Notes: generated by a model from the sequence alone, not told the origin. Positions 38,208 through 47,595 are shown, counted from the stretch's first letter. The stretch: 64,000 nt of DNA from an uncultured Solimonas sp. (GCA_946478985.1 CAMLDZ010000003.1:1-64000); one strand, 5' to 3'. Numbers and translations: made by a program.

Positions 38208-40045
38208 CCACGCACCTCTTCACTGAGACGAAGCTGCTCGAACTGGTCGATCGACGCGACCGCCTTGACCGCCGCAGCCAGCTCCTCGGCGAACTCTCGG
38301 CGCCGCTTGGCCAGCTTCTTGTCGTCGCTGGGTTCGAGCAGGCCGCGATTGGCCGCGAGCCGCAGCGCATTGCCGTAGAGCTCGCGGGAAACCGCTTCCG
38401 GGTTGCGCAGGCGATGTTGCAGCAGATACTGCTTGCCGACCTGGCAGCAATGATCGATGAAGCGGTTCTTGTCGATCGCCTGGTCGATCGGTTGCGCCGC
38501 CAGACGCTCGGCCACCACGTAATAGGCCTCGAGAAACGCCGGCAGCACCCGATGCGCGATCAGGAACGGCGCGTTGCTCAGCACGAAGCGGCGGTCCTTG
38601 GCGGTATCGACGTGCGAGCGGAACTGTGGGTCCAGCAGCAGCGACTCCGCCTTGAGTTCCTCGCGAAAGGTCTGGCGATCGCTGAAGAAGAAATCGAACT
38701 TGAGCAGATCGCGCAGCGCGAAAGCCTTTTCCCAGGCCTGCGGGAGCACATCGCCTTCAGGGGCATCGGCCACTTCCAGCAGGCTGATTTCCGCCAGCGC
38801 ACGATTGATGAACCAGTGGATGGCGCTGTTGCGGTAGTAGGCCGCCACCGCGTGCTGCCCCGGATTGATCCCGTAGACCGTCTCGGTGCCGCGCTCGTAG
38901 CGCAGCACCACGCCGGACTTGGCCAGCGCGTCGAGCACCTGCTCCAGTTGCTCGGCATCGTCGAGGCAGCTGATCTGCGCCAGCGGCAGGCCACGCCCCT
39001 CGGCATATTCCAGCAGCGGCCGCACCAGATTGCTCACTTCCAGCAGCGTCAGTGCACGATCGCCGACGCCGAGCAGCGCCAGGGTCACCAGCGCCGGCGC
39101 CGTCACCGGCGTCACACGATTGATCCGCTCGAACACCTCGAAGGCGATCTTCTCCACCGTCCAGCGCCCGCCCTGCGAGGATTCGCTGTCGGCACGCTGC
39201 AGCGCATCGCGCAGGGACAGCGGCTCGCCGAAGCGGACGAAGGCGGTGCCGATCCATTTCTGCTGCGTGCGGGCGTAGTCGGCGAGCCAGCGCACGCCCT
39301 CCTTGGACTTGGCGGCGCCGGCCTCCTCCGCCGCCATCGTGCCGATCTCGTGCAGCTGGTCGTAGGTGATCGAGGTCGGCACCAGCAGCATGTCTTCGGC
39401 GACGCCACTCTGGATCGCGTCGACCAGATACCGCAGCAGGCCGTATTTCGGCGGGCGCAGCTTGCCGGTGCGCGAACGGCCGCCCTCCATGTACCACTCG
39501 AGATTGCGACCCTGGGCGACCAGATAGCCCAGGTACTCGCGGACCACGAACTTGTACACCTCGTCGTCCTGAAAGCTGCGCCTCACCAGCACGCCGCCGG
39601 AACGGCGGATGATGGTGCCGAGCGGAAAGAAGCCGAGGTTGTTGCCGCCCAGAATGTGATTGCGCGGCAGTCCGTTCTCGCGCAGCGTCCGCGTCAGGAT
39701 GAAAGCGTCGGCGTAACTGCGATGCGTCGGCAGGAATACAAGCGGATGGGTGCGATTGAGCTGGCGCAGCTTCTGCAAAGCATCGAAGTCCGGCTCGATC
39801 GTCCAGGCGCGCGTGTGCAGCGGCCCCAGGCCATGATCGAACATGGCCGTGTAGAGCGGGTTCTGCATGGTGACGATCTCTTCCATGCCCTTGCGCGCTT
39901 CGGCTGCGACCTGCTCCAGCGGCCGCTTGAGGCGAGCCGCCAGCAGGGCGAGCTGCTGGGTGAACCGGGGGCTTTCGAGAACGTCTTTGGCGTAGCTTTT
40001 TCTGGATCGTAACAGCGGCGCGAGATCAGGAATGGTCAGTGTCAT
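38204..40045 (-). CDS. plsB: Glycerol-3-phosphate 1-O-acyltransferase, PlsB-like (short form)
   Basis: Acylates glycerol-3-phosphate at sn-1. From ATG 40045 (MTLTIPD) the protein has 613 residues, shorter than E. coli PlsB (about 800). Family blocks: block I THRSYADAF (107-115), block II LGTIIRRSGGVLVRRSF, block III YMEGGRSRTGKL and block IV LLVPTSITYDQL. Residues from about 350 on form the C-terminal helical region. The longest frame adds 11 residues to 40078. It is coupled to the HAD-PlsC gene (ATGA at 38204-38207) and overlaps the 3' end of the upstream hydrolase gene by 20 bases. Confidence 0.92.
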   Translation of the reverse strand: MTLTIPDLAPLLRSRKSYAKDVLESPRFTQQLALLAARLKRPLEQVAAEARKGMEEIVTMQNPLYTAMFDHGLGPLHTRAWTIEPDFDALQKLRQLNRTHPLVFLPTHRSYADAFILTRTLRENGLPRNHILGGNNLGFFPLGTIIRRSGGVLVRRSFQDDEVYKFVVREYLGYLVAQGRNLEWYMEGGRSRTGKLRPPKYGLLRYLVDAIQSGVAEDMLLVPTSITYDQLHEIGTMAAEEAGAAKSKEGVRWLADYARTQQKWIGTAFVRFGEPLSLRDALQRADSESSQGGRWTVEKIAFEVFERINRVTPVTAPALVTLALLGVGDRALTLLEVSNLVRPLLEYAEGRGLPLAQISCLDDAEQLEQVLDALAKSGVVLRYERGTETVYGINPGQHAVAAYYRNSAIHWFINRALAEISLLEVADAPEGDVLPQAWEKAFALRDLLKFDFFFSDRQTFREELKAESLLLDPQFRSHVDTAKDRRFVLSNAPFLIAHRVLPAFLEAYYVVAERLAAQPIDQAIDKNRFIDHCCQVGKQYLLQHRLRNPEAVSRELYGNALRLAANRGLLEPSDDKKLAKRRREFAEELAAAVKAVASIDQFEQLRLSEEVRG

Positions 40046-40892
40046 TGTTGTGGGTCCTCTCCCCCGAGGCCGCTGCATCGGCGGCCCGTGTCACTTCAAG
40101 TATGCAGGCCGCGACCCTCTCGGGATCGTCATACATCGGCACGTGGCCGACGCCCGGCAGTATCACTTTTTCAGCTTGTGGCGCTCGCTCGTACATCGCC
40201 ACGCCGTAGCGCGCGTAGGGGATCACGCGATCCTCGCCGCTCCAGGCAATGCGGATCGGCACTCCGGGCGCCTGCAGCGGCCGGAAGGGGCCGTAACGCC
40301 CCATGCTGCCGAGCAGTGGCAGCAGAATCCGCGTCCTCATGAACGCGAACAGCGACACGATGAATTCACCCGCCGGTATACGCTCCGCATGCTCCATCGT
40401 CTGCCGCGCCAGCGCGCGACGCAGTCCGCCGATCCACAGGAAGGCGATGGTCAGCAGAAGCACCAGCGGCATGAGGTAGTAGAACAGGCGAAAAGGCCGC
40501 GAGACGTCGCGGTAGTCGTCCGCCGTCTGCCAGCCGCCGGCGGGCGACAGCGCGACCACCGAGCGCGCAAAGCCGCGGCGCGCCAGTTCCAACGACAGCC
40601 AGCCGCCCAGCGAATTGCCAACGACGTGCGCCGACTCGATGCCGCGCGCGCGCAGGTCCTCGATGACACGATCGGCGATATTGTCAACGGTGGATTCGAC
40701 GCCCGGCGCCAAGGCCGGGCCGCCGGCGTGGCCCGGCAGGGTCAGGGCGATGACGCGGTGATGTTTTTCCAGCGCTGCCAGCACCGGCTTCCAGATATGC
40801 CAGGTCCCGGTCAAACCATGCAGCAGAACCAAGGGGCTGCCGCTGCCACCTTGATAAGCCTCTCCAGCTCCCATCTCTTCACGGTCAGGCAC
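40026..40892 (-). CDS. Alpha/beta hydrolase, first gene of the glycerolipid operon
   Basis: A 288-residue hydrolase with oxyanion-hole LLHGLTGTWHIW, the nucleophile in VVGNSLGGWLSLE and a terminal His in PGVGHVPMYDDPE. A hydrophobic cap segment (LFYYLMPLVLLLTIAFLWIGG) suggests membrane contact or a lipid substrate. The longest frame uses GTG 40892; ATG 40874 is an alternative. It overlaps the start of plsB. The product may be a lipase or thioesterase acting with the acyltransferases. Confidence 0.85.
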   Translation of the reverse strand: MPDREEMGAGEAYQGGSGSPLVLLHGLTGTWHIWKPVLAALEKHHRVIALTLPGHAGGPALAPGVESTVDNIADRVIEDLRARGIESAHVVGNSLGGWLSLELARRGFARSVVALSPAGGWQTADDYRDVSRPFRLFYYLMPLVLLLTIAFLWIGGLRRALARQTMEHAERIPAGEFIVSLFAFMRTRILLPLLGSMGRYGPFRPLQAPGVPIRIAWSGEDRVIPYARYGVAMYERAPQAEKVILPGVGHVPMYDDPERVAACILEVTRAADAAASGERTHNNDTDHS

Positions 40893-41208
40893 GGCGTAGA
40901 TGATCCCTGGCGAATCGTCGTGCGTCTGCGCGCCGTTCGCCTCGACGGCGCCCGAGCGGCAGCGGATAATTGCTATGAGCAGAAACTACTATGAAGCCTG
41001 CGCTTTTCCAAGACTTCCAGATGGTCAGCTCGCATATTTATTGTTCCACCGCCGCGCGAGGCGGACGCGCATCTGCGTCTGCACGCGTTTTCCGTCGCAG
41101 CGACGCGAAGGTCCAATGCTCGAACCGACGAAGCGCGCGCCGGATGTCAAGACGTTTTTCCATGGAGAGACCGCATGAACTACCTGATCCCGAGCGCGGG
41201 AGGGCCTG
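40893..41208. other. Divergent intergenic region
   Basis: About 316 bases between the glycerolipid operon and the hot-dog dehydratase pair, so it must carry both promoters. Short frames cross it but none has family resemblance. No operator was recognised. Confidence 0.4.
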
Positions 41209-41640
41209 ATGGCCATTGACCGCAAGCACCTGGGCCACGCCTTTCCGACCTTCACCGTGACCGTCGAGCCGGCGCGGCTGGCGCTGTTCGCTCAGGCGAT
41301 CGGTGAAAAGAATCCTCGGTTCGCCACGACCGCCGCTCCGCCGACCTTCATGAAGGCCCTGGAAGGCGAGCACGGCAGCTCGCGGGCGATCCTCGAAGCC
41401 CTGGGCGTCGATCTGCGCCGCGTGCTGCACGCCGAGCAGCAGTTCGATTACCTGGCCCCCATCGCCGCCGGCGACGTGCTGAGCGTGCAGCGTACGGTCA
41501 CCGACCTTTACGACAAGAAGAACGGACTGATGGATTTCATCGTCATCGAATCGGTATTGCACAACGCCGCGGGCACGCTGGTCGGCCGCTCGCGCCAAGT
41601 GGTGCTGGTGCGCAATCCGGCGCCGAAGGTGGCCGCATGA
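41209..41640 (+). CDS. FAS1-like dehydratase domain protein (HadA/C-like)
   Basis: A 143-residue hot-dog protein. The start DRKHLGHAFPTFTVTVEPARL and the HAEQQFDYLAPIAAGDVLS segment match the MaoC_dehydrat_N (FAS1-like) family, which lacks the catalytic Asp/His and pairs with a MaoC partner to form a 3-hydroxyacyl thioester dehydratase. Its stop overlaps the start of that partner (41637-41640). The substrate is unknown. Confidence 0.85.
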   Translation: MAIDRKHLGHAFPTFTVTVEPARLALFAQAIGEKNPRFATTAAPPTFMKALEGEHGSSRAILEALGVDLRRVLHAEQQFDYLAPIAAGDVLSVQRTVTDLYDKKNGLMDFIVIESVLHNAAGTLVGRSRQVVLVRNPAPKVAA

Positions 41641-42041
41641 GCGTCGACCTCAAGGATCTCGCCCTCGGCAGCATCGTCGCCGAGCACCGCTTCGGGCCAC
41701 TGAGCCGCGACGACCTCGCGCTCTACGCCAAGGCCTCCGGCGACAGCAATCCACTGCACCTGGACCCGGCGTTTGCCAAGCAGGCCGGCTTCGACGATGT
41801 CATCGTCCACGGCATGCTCGGCATGGCCTTGCTCGGCCGACTGCTGACCGACCACTTTGCCGTCGAGTCGATCCGCGGCCTGAGTTCTCGCTTCGCCGCC
41901 ACCATTCCGGTCGGGCAGGCGATCGTCTGCCGCGCCACGCTCGACAAGCTCGACGGCGATGTCGCTGCGCTGAACCTCGAAGCCCGCTCCGAAGACGGTG
42001 CGACCAGCTTCATCACCGGCACCGCGACGATCGCGCTGTAG
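41637..42041 (+). CDS. MaoC-like (R)-hydratase/dehydratase (HadB-like)
   Basis: A 134-residue hot-dog subunit with the hydratase-2 motif: SGDSNPLHLDPAFAKQAGF followed by VIVHGMLGMALLG, giving the catalytic Asp and His. With the preceding gene it should form a heterodimer that hydrates enoyl-CoA or dehydrates 3-hydroxyacyl-CoA. The pair could serve fatty-acid or side-chain oxidation. Confidence 0.88.
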   Translation: MSVDLKDLALGSIVAEHRFGPLSRDDLALYAKASGDSNPLHLDPAFAKQAGFDDVIVHGMLGMALLGRLLTDHFAVESIRGLSSRFAATIPVGQAIVCRATLDKLDGDVAALNLEARSEDGATSFITGTATIAL

Positions 42042-42058
42042 GCGCGGACCCAAGCCGC

Positions 42059-42446
42059 TCAGTGCGCCTGGCGGAAGTCGAAGATTTCCTCCTTCCTCGA
42101 CCGCCAGGAACGCACTGAGGCGGGTGCTGTCGCAAAACAGCTTCTCGTCCGCCTCCAGCGCGGCGCTTGCCGCCTGGCCTTCCGGGGAACCCAGGGCCGC
42201 GTTCATCGCCTCGACGCTCTCCCACCACACTTCGGTCAGTCCATCGGGCGGCGCCTTTCAGCCGCGGGCGGCGGCAAAGGCGTCGATGGCCGCCGACGGC
42301 TGCTTGTGGCTCTGCACGTAGCGAACAAAGCCCATCGCCTTGGCGTGCTTGCGCACCAGCGCGCCATGCGCGTTCAGCCAGCGCTGCGCGAACTGCTCGG
42401 CGCTCAGGTCTGGCCGGCGCCAGACTTCGACAATCATCTTGATCAC
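42059..42446 (-). pseudogene. EthD-domain protein gene broken by an in-frame stop and a frameshift
   Basis: From ATG 42446 the frame reads MIKMIVEVWRRPDLSAEQFA, RYVQSHKQ and so on for 62 codons, then meets TGA (42258-42260). The same frame continues with an EthD-like second half (GLTEVWWESVEAMNAALGSP, DSTRLSAFLAVEE). Near 42090 a one-base shift is needed to reach the expected tail EIFDFRQAH and a TGA at 42059-42061. EthD-domain dimeric alpha-beta barrels often accompany ring-degradation genes. Two lesions in 390 bases suggest real decay or a poor-quality patch in the assembly. Confidence 0.8.
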
Positions 42447-42475
42447 GCGCTCCTGCTGCGGGCTGGGTTTGCGAC

Positions 42476-43159
42476 TTACGGCAAGGGTACGGCTTCAGGA
42501 TCGCCGTGCGTGAGGTACTCCCACATCCGCTCGTAGACGCGTCCGGCGACGACCTGGCGCGCCTTGGTCTCCTCGGCCGTCAGCAGCGTCTCGTCGCCGT
42601 CGGCGCGCAACTGCGCCAGGCCGAGCTCGACCCGCGCCGCCTCCTCCAGAAACCATGACAGCGCCACCGCTTCGATGATCGAAGCCCCCACCACGACGGC
42701 CCCATTGGCGCGCATGACGATGGCGTTGCCCTGCCCCAGCGCGGCGGCAAGCCTGTCGGCCGAAGCGTCGTCACGCAGCAGGCGCGGGTCCTCCCACAGG
42801 GCCGGACCCGGCGCGAAGTAGGCTCCGAAACCATGCCGCGGCCGCGGCGTGCGGCGCAGCAGCGCGAGGATGCCGGTCTGCGGCGGCATGATCCGGCAAA
42901 TCGCGCCGACATCGGCACGACGCCGATAAATCGCTTGGTGGGCCCGCACCTCGCCCAGCACGCCCTCCGGCAGCGGCCCGTCGACCGGCACCACGGTACC
43001 GGTCTCGTGCAGGCCTATGGTGCCCATCGGCCTGGCGGCGCAGACCACAAAGCGGTCCGCGTCGAGCCGCGCACTGCAATGCCCATAGGCGTGCACAAGC
43101 CCCCCTCGTGCCAGCGCGCGCGCCGCCAGCCTGACATCACGATCAAGATCAGCTTTCAC
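42476..43159 (-). CDS. Class II aldolase/adducin-fold protein, candidate CmtD-like decarboxylase
   Basis: A 227-residue protein with the class II aldolase fold: HAYGHCSARL near residue 25, VVCAARPMGTIG, EGVLGEVRAHQAIYRRR, and the late MRANGAVVVGASIIEAV. The metal-binding HxH expected after the third strand is replaced by CRIMPP near residue 88, and the late His is replaced by Asn, so the usual zinc site is lacking. HCOMODA decarboxylase (CmtD) of the p-cumate pathway belongs to this fold, and the divergent placement next to a cmt-like operon makes that role likely. I prefer GTG 43159, with AGAGG eight bases upstream, over GTG 43165. Confidence 0.7.
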   Translation of the reverse strand: MKADLDRDVRLAARALARGGLVHAYGHCSARLDADRFVVCAARPMGTIGLHETGTVVPVDGPLPEGVLGEVRAHQAIYRRRADVGAICRIMPPQTGILALLRRTPRPRHGFGAYFAPGPALWEDPRLLRDDASADRLAAALGQGNAIVMRANGAVVVGASIIEAVALSWFLEEAARVELGLAQLRADGDETLLTAEETKARQVVAGRVYERMWEYLTHGDPEAVPLP

Positions 43160-43275
43160 CGTCACACCTCTGTATGTAAAGAAATTTCCTGGAACTCTTT
43201 CGCCCTGGCCGGGCTCGCCTTGCCGCTGATTTCATTCATGTTCCCGAGCGGATTTTGCCGCAGCGCAGCAAACTT

Positions 43276-43297
43276 ACAAGCCGGTTAACCGGTATGT
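43276..43297. promoter_or_regulatory. Palindromic operator candidate in the divergent promoter region
   Basis: The core CCGGTTAACCGG (43281-43292) is a perfect 12-bp palindrome; the flanks ACA and TGT extend the symmetry with two mismatched positions between. It lies between the CmtD-like gene and the acetaldehyde dehydrogenase gene, about 110 bases before each start, a suitable place for the TetR/CymR-like regulator encoded at 49.7 kb. Confidence 0.5.
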
Positions 43298-43403
43298 TGC
43301 CATTCCTGGTCGAGGTCTGTATGGTACGCGCCATCAAGGTCCTGCTGGACGCTCCGATGCAGGGCGTCCCCGACCCAGACCGAAGCATGGAGAGAGTCAA
43401 AAC

Positions 43404-44306
43404 GTGAGCAAGATCCGTTGCGCCCTGATCGGCCCCGGCAACATCGGCACCGATCTGCTGTACAAGCTCCGCCGCAGCGATGTCCTGGAACCGGTGTGGA
43501 TGGTCGGCATCGACCCCAACTCCGACGGCCTGGCCCGCGCGCGCGACTTCGGATTGAAGACGACGGCCGACGGCGTTGATGGCCTGCTGCCGCACGTCAA
43601 GGCGGACAACATCCAGATCGCCTTCGATTCGACCTCGGCCTACGTGCATCCGGAAAATTCGCGCAAGCTCGCCGAACTGGGCGTGATGATGATCGACCTG
43701 ACGCCGGCGGCGATCGGCCCGTACTGCATTCCGCCGGTGAATCTGGCCGAGCAGCTGGAAAGCGGCGCCACCAACGTCAACATGGTCACCTGCGGGGGCC
43801 AGGCGACGATCCCGATGGTGGCCGCGGTGTCACGGGTGCAGGCGGTCGATTACGGCGAGATCATCGCCACGGTGTCGTCCAAGTCGGTCGGCCCGGGCAC
43901 GCGCAAGAACATCGACGAATTCACCCGCACCACCGCCGGTGCGGTGCAGAAAGTCGGCGGCGCCAAGAAGGGCAAGGCCATCATCATCATCAACCCGGCC
44001 GAGCCGCCGCTGATCATGCGCGACACGGTGCACTGCCTGACCGTCGACGAGCCGGATCAGGCCAAGATCACCGAGTCGGTCCACCGGATGATCGCCGAGG
44101 TGCAGAAGTACGTGCCGGGCTACCGCCTCAAGAACGGCCCGATCTTCGACGGCAAGCGCGTGACGATCCTGCTCGAAGTCGAAGGCCTGGGCGATTACCT
44201 GCCCAAGTACGCCGGCAATCTCGACATCATGACCGCCGCCGCCGCCCGCACCGGCGAAGTCTTTGCCCGCAAACTCCTGTCGCGCAGCGCCGCGGCGGCC
44301 GCCTGA
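43404..44306 (+). CDS. mhpF: Acetaldehyde dehydrogenase (acylating)
   Basis: Turns acetaldehyde, NAD+ and CoA into acetyl-CoA, the last step of meta cleavage, in a channelling complex with the aldolase encoded next. The 300-residue protein has [17 protein letters not shown] (NAD site), [31 protein letters not shown] with the catalytic Cys and [12 protein letters not shown]. The start is GTG 43404 after AGAGAG. Also named bphJ, xylQ or cmtH in other pathways. The aldolase gene follows 10 bases later. Confidence 0.96.
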   Translation: MSKIRCALIGPGNIGTDLLYKLRRSDVLEPVWMVGIDPNSDGLARARDFGLKTTADGVDGLLPHVKADNIQIAFDSTSAYVHPENSRKLAELGVMMIDLTPAAIGPYCIPPVNLAEQLESGATNVNMVTCGGQATIPMVAAVSRVQAVDYGEIIATVSSKSVGPGTRKNIDEFTRTTAGAVQKVGGAKKGKAIIIINPAEPPLIMRDTVHCLTVDEPDQAKITESVHRMIAEVQKYVPGYRLKNGPIFDGKRVTILLEVEGLGDYLPKYAGNLDIMTAAAARTGEVFARKLLSRSAAAAA

Positions 44307-44316
44307 GGACCTGAGC

Positions 44317-45378
44317 ATGACCCAGCCCCCCAACCCGCCTGCTTCCAGTGTCGCCGGCCGCAAGGTCACCGTGCATGACATGTCGCTGCGCGACGGCATG
44401 CACCCGAAGCGTCACCAGATCACCATCGAGCAGATGAAGACCATCGCCACCGGCCTCGACGAAGCCGGCGTGCCGCTGATCGAAATCACGCACGGCGACG
44501 GCCTCGGCGGCGAATCGGTGAACTACGGTTTTGCCGCGGCCTCCGACGAAGCCTATCTGCGCGCGGTCATTCCGCTGATGAAGAAAGCCAAGGTCTCGGC
44601 ACTGCTGCTGCCGGGCATCGGCACCGTCGATGATCTGCGCATGGCCGCCGACTGCGGCATTTCCTGCATCCGCGTCGCCACGCATTGCACCGAGGCCGAT
44701 GTTTCCGAGCAGCACATCGCACTGGGCCGCAAGATGGGCCTGGATACGGTGGGCTTCCTGATGATGTCGCACATGGCCAGCGCCGAGAAGATCGTCGAGC
44801 AGGCCCGCCTGATGGAAAGCTACGGCGCCAACTGCATCTATACCACCGACTCGGCCGGCTACATGCTGCCCGAGCACGTCACCGAGCGCGTCGCCGCGCT
44901 GCGCGACGCGCTCCGGCCCGAGACCGAGATCGGCTTTCATGGCCATCACAACCTGGCGATGGGCGTCGCCAACTCGATCGCCGCAGTCGCCGCCGGCGCC
45001 TCGCGCATCGACTGCGCCTGCGGCGGCATGGGCGCCGGCGCCGGCAATACGCCGATGGAAGTGTTTATCGCGGTGGCCGAGCGCATGGGTATCGTCACCG
45101 GCGTCGACCTGTTCAAGGTCACCGACGTCGCCGAGGACCTGGTCACGCCGATCATGGACTTCCCGGTGCGGATCGACCGCAACTCGCTGACGCTGGGCTA
45201 CGCCGGTACCTATTCGTCGTTCCTGCTGTTCGCCAAGCGCGCCCAGGCCAAGTACGGCGTGCCGGCGCGCGACATCCTGGTCGAGATGGGGCGCCGCAAG
45301 ACCGTCGGCGGCCAGGAAGACATGATCGAGGACGTCGCGCTGGATCTGGCGCGCGCGCGCGGCCAGAGCGTGGCCTGA
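44317..45378 (+). CDS. mhpE: 4-hydroxy-2-oxovalerate aldolase
   Basis: Splits 4-hydroxy-2-oxovalerate (or the homologue) into pyruvate and acetaldehyde. The DRE-TIM fold is seen in [49 protein letters not shown] with metal-binding His, and [12 protein letters not shown]. With ATG 44317 the protein has 353 residues; the frame extends to 44263 within the previous gene but that is not used. Equivalent to bphI, xylK or cmtG. Confidence 0.96.
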   Translation: MTQPPNPPASSVAGRKVTVHDMSLRDGMHPKRHQITIEQMKTIATGLDEAGVPLIEITHGDGLGGESVNYGFAAASDEAYLRAVIPLMKKAKVSALLLPGIGTVDDLRMAADCGISCIRVATHCTEADVSEQHIALGRKMGLDTVGFLMMSHMASAEKIVEQARLMESYGANCIYTTDSAGYMLPEHVTERVAALRDALRPETEIGFHGHHNLAMGVANSIAAVAAGASRIDCACGGMGAGAGNTPMEVFIAVAERMGIVTGVDLFKVTDVAEDLVTPIMDFPVRIDRNSLTLGYAGTYSSFLLFAKRAQAKYGVPARDILVEMGRRKTVGGQEDMIEDVALDLARARGQSVA

Positions 45379-45482
45379 ACACACAAGACTCGCCAAGCCG
45401 CCGCAGAGCGGCCGTAGAGCGGGCACCTGCGCCCGCATCGTTGCAGCGGTCACTTCATTGAAATTCGGAGAGAGGAGCACCG

Positions 45483-45713
45483 ATGGATAACCTAGTCATT
45501 CCAGGCTTCAGCACTGCAGAAGAAAGCCTGTCCGCCCTGCGCCGCACGACGCCCGAACTGGCGCTGATGGCACTGATGGGCCAGAGCTCCGACGAGGAGT
45601 TTCTCTGCATCGGCCGCGACGAGAACGGCGAACCGACCGCCGTCGTCGTGCCGTCTGCCGAATTCCTGGCCTGGCTGGACTCGCACAGCACGGGCTCCGG
45701 CCGCCTCAGCTGA
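45483..45713 (+). CDS. Small conserved-looking protein of unknown function within the catabolic operon
   Basis: A 76-residue acidic protein (MDNLVIPGFSTAEESLSALR at the start; VVVPSAEFLAWLDS near the end). ATG 45483 follows GAGAGAGGAG, a strong ribosome site. It sits between the aldolase gene and the dioxygenase alpha gene with about 45 bases to the latter. The C-terminal VVVPSAEF resembles Phd-type antitoxins only vaguely and no toxin is present. A regulatory or assembly role for the dioxygenase is possible. Confidence 0.6.
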   Translation: MDNLVIPGFSTAEESLSALRRTTPELALMALMGQSSDEEFLCIGRDENGEPTAVVVPSAEFLAWLDSHSTGSGRLS

Positions 45714-45758
45714 TCTGCCGAACCGCCTCACGTATTCAGTCGATTCAGGACGCACGCC

Positions 45759-47036
45759 ATGAACATGCCAGCCACGCCGTCGCAGCCCGCCGTTGCCGTC
45801 GATCCGGAGCGCAAAACCTTCAAGGTTGCGCGCCGCAGCTTCGTCGATCCCAAGATCATGCAGGACGAGTACGACGAAATCTTCAACAAGTGCTGGCTGT
45901 ATCTGGGCCACTCTTCCGAGCTGCAGAAGCCGGGCGATTTCGTCAGCCGCATCATCGCCAAGCGCAGCATCCTGTTCACGCGCGACGCGCAGAACAAGAT
46001 CAATGCCTTCTTCAACGTCTGCCCGCACCGCGGCGCGCAGGTCTGCCGCGAGCGCAAGGGCAACGCCAAGAGCTTCCAGTGCTTCTACCACGGCTGGGTG
46101 TTCGGCTCCGACGGCAAGCTCAAGAGCCAGCCCGGCAAGGAAAGCTATCCGGAAGACTTCAACTGCGACGGCGCCGCCGATCTGGTGCCGGTGCCGCGCG
46201 TCGACAGCTACCGGGATTTCTGGTTCATCTGCTTCGACAAGAACACGGAATCGCTGCCCGACTACCTGGCCGGCGCCAAGGAGTGGATCGACATCATCGC
46301 CGACCAGTCCGAAGTCGGCATGACCCTGGTCGGCGGCACGCAGGAGTACCAGATCCGCGCCAACTGGAAGCTGCTCACCGAGAACAGCATCGACGGCTAC
46401 CACGCGGTCAACACCCACGCCACCTATCTGGACTACCTGAAGAACATGCAGGGCAGCATGTCGCCGGTGCCGCTCAAGGGTACCGGCTACGACCTCGGCA
46501 ACGGCCACGCGGTGATCGAGTACAGCGCGCCCTGGGGCCGGCCGGTGGCGCAGTGGATTCCGCTATGGGGCGAGGACGGCAAGGTCGAATTGGAAAAGGT
46601 CTACAAGCGCCTGGTCGAGCGCTTCGGCGTCGAGCGCGCCGACCGCATCGCCAAGTCCAACCGCAACATGTTCATCTTTCCGAACCTGGTGCTCAACGAC
46701 ATCATGGCGATCACCGTGCGCACCTATTTCCCGACGGCGCCGGACGCCATGCAGGTATTCGGCTGGGCGCTGGCGCCGACCGAGGAGAACGCCTGGGCGC
46801 GCAAGTACCGCCTGTCCAACTTCCTTGAATTCCTCGGTCCCGGCGGTTTCGCGACGCCGGACGACGTCGAGGCGCTGGAGCAGTGCCAGCGCGGCTACGA
46901 GAACATGCTGGAAGCGCCCTGGAACGACATCTCCAAGGGCATGAGCAAGGAACGCGTCGATTATGACGACGAACTGCAGATGCGCGCGTTCTGGACCGAG
47001 TGGCAGCGCCGCACCAAAGCCACCGCGGCGATCTGA
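45759..47036 (+). CDS. Aromatic ring-hydroxylating dioxygenase, alpha subunit (p-cumate dioxygenase-like)
   Basis: The catalytic large subunit (425 residues). The Rieske centre is Cys88-x-His90 (CPHRGAQVC) and Cys108-x2-His111 (CFYHGW); the mononuclear iron ligands are His215 and His220 in DGYHAVNTH with a later Asp. The segments [52 protein letters not shown] and [10 protein letters not shown] are those I associate with p-cumate 2,3-dioxygenase (CmtAb) and close relatives. It should form cis-2,3-dihydrodiol from a benzoate-type substrate. The beta subunit gene follows after 14 bases. Confidence 0.88.
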   Translation: MNMPATPSQPAVAVDPERKTFKVARRSFVDPKIMQDEYDEIFNKCWLYLGHSSELQKPGDFVSRIIAKRSILFTRDAQNKINAFFNVCPHRGAQVCRERKGNAKSFQCFYHGWVFGSDGKLKSQPGKESYPEDFNCDGAADLVPVPRVDSYRDFWFICFDKNTESLPDYLAGAKEWIDIIADQSEVGMTLVGGTQEYQIRANWKLLTENSIDGYHAVNTHATYLDYLKNMQGSMSPVPLKGTGYDLGNGHAVIEYSAPWGRPVAQWIPLWGEDGKVELEKVYKRLVERFGVERADRIAKSNRNMFIFPNLVLNDIMAITVRTYFPTAPDAMQVFGWALAPTEENAWARKYRLSNFLEFLGPGGFATPDDVEALEQCQRGYENMLEAPWNDISKGMSKERVDYDDELQMRAFWTEWQRRTKATAAI

Positions 47037-47050
47037 AGGAGCCTCGTACC

Positions 47051-47581
47051 ATGACCGCCCCCGTCACCGCCCCCCTGAGCAGCTCGGTTCCCGACATCGC
47101 CAGTGTCACCCGCGAGCAGGTCGAGGATTTCATGTTCTACGAGGCCGAGCTGCTCGATGAGTGGCGCCTCAAGGACTGGCTGAAGCTGTTCACCGCGGAC
47201 GCCTGCTATCACGTGCCGGCCACCGACGTGCGCCCCGACGCGTCGCCGGACACGGACCTGTTCTACGTCGCCGACGACCGCTTCCGTCTCGAACAGCGCG
47301 TCGAGCGCCTGCTCAAGCGCACCGCCCACGCCGAGTTTCCGAAGTCCAAGACACGGCATCTGGTCAGCAACGTGCGCATCCGTTCGCGCACCGACAGCGA
47401 GCTGGAGGTCGGCGCCGCGGTGTTGACCTTCCGCACCAAGGCCGGCCTCACCGAGACCTATATCGGCAGCTACCGCTACCGCCTCGTGGTGACGCCGGAG
47501 GGCCTGCGCATCCGCGAGAAGCGCTGCAATCTGGACATGGATGGTCTCAAACCGAACGGCCGCATCAGCATCATCCTTTGA
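47051..47581 (+). CDS. Aromatic ring-hydroxylating dioxygenase, beta subunit
   Basis: A 176-residue small subunit with the NTF2-like fold: EVQ-type start REQVEDFMFYEAELLDEWR, LKLFTADACYHVPATD, FYVADDRFRLEQRVERLL and the C-terminal NGRISIIL. RTAHAEFPKSKTRHLVSNVR is a typical conserved segment. It stabilises the alpha3beta3 enzyme. The order alpha-beta-extradiol dioxygenase is that of aromatic acid operons. Confidence 0.92.
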   Translation: MTAPVTAPLSSSVPDIASVTREQVEDFMFYEAELLDEWRLKDWLKLFTADACYHVPATDVRPDASPDTDLFYVADDRFRLEQRVERLLKRTAHAEFPKSKTRHLVSNVRIRSRTDSELEVGAAVLTFRTKAGLTETYIGSYRYRLVVTPEGLRIREKRCNLDMDGLKPNGRISIIL

Positions 47582-47595
47582 GGACGACGGCGCCC

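Noticed and set aside
45483..45713. Antitoxin of a toxin-antitoxin pair
   Set aside because: Only a vague resemblance to Phd proteins, and no toxin-sized frame lies beside it.
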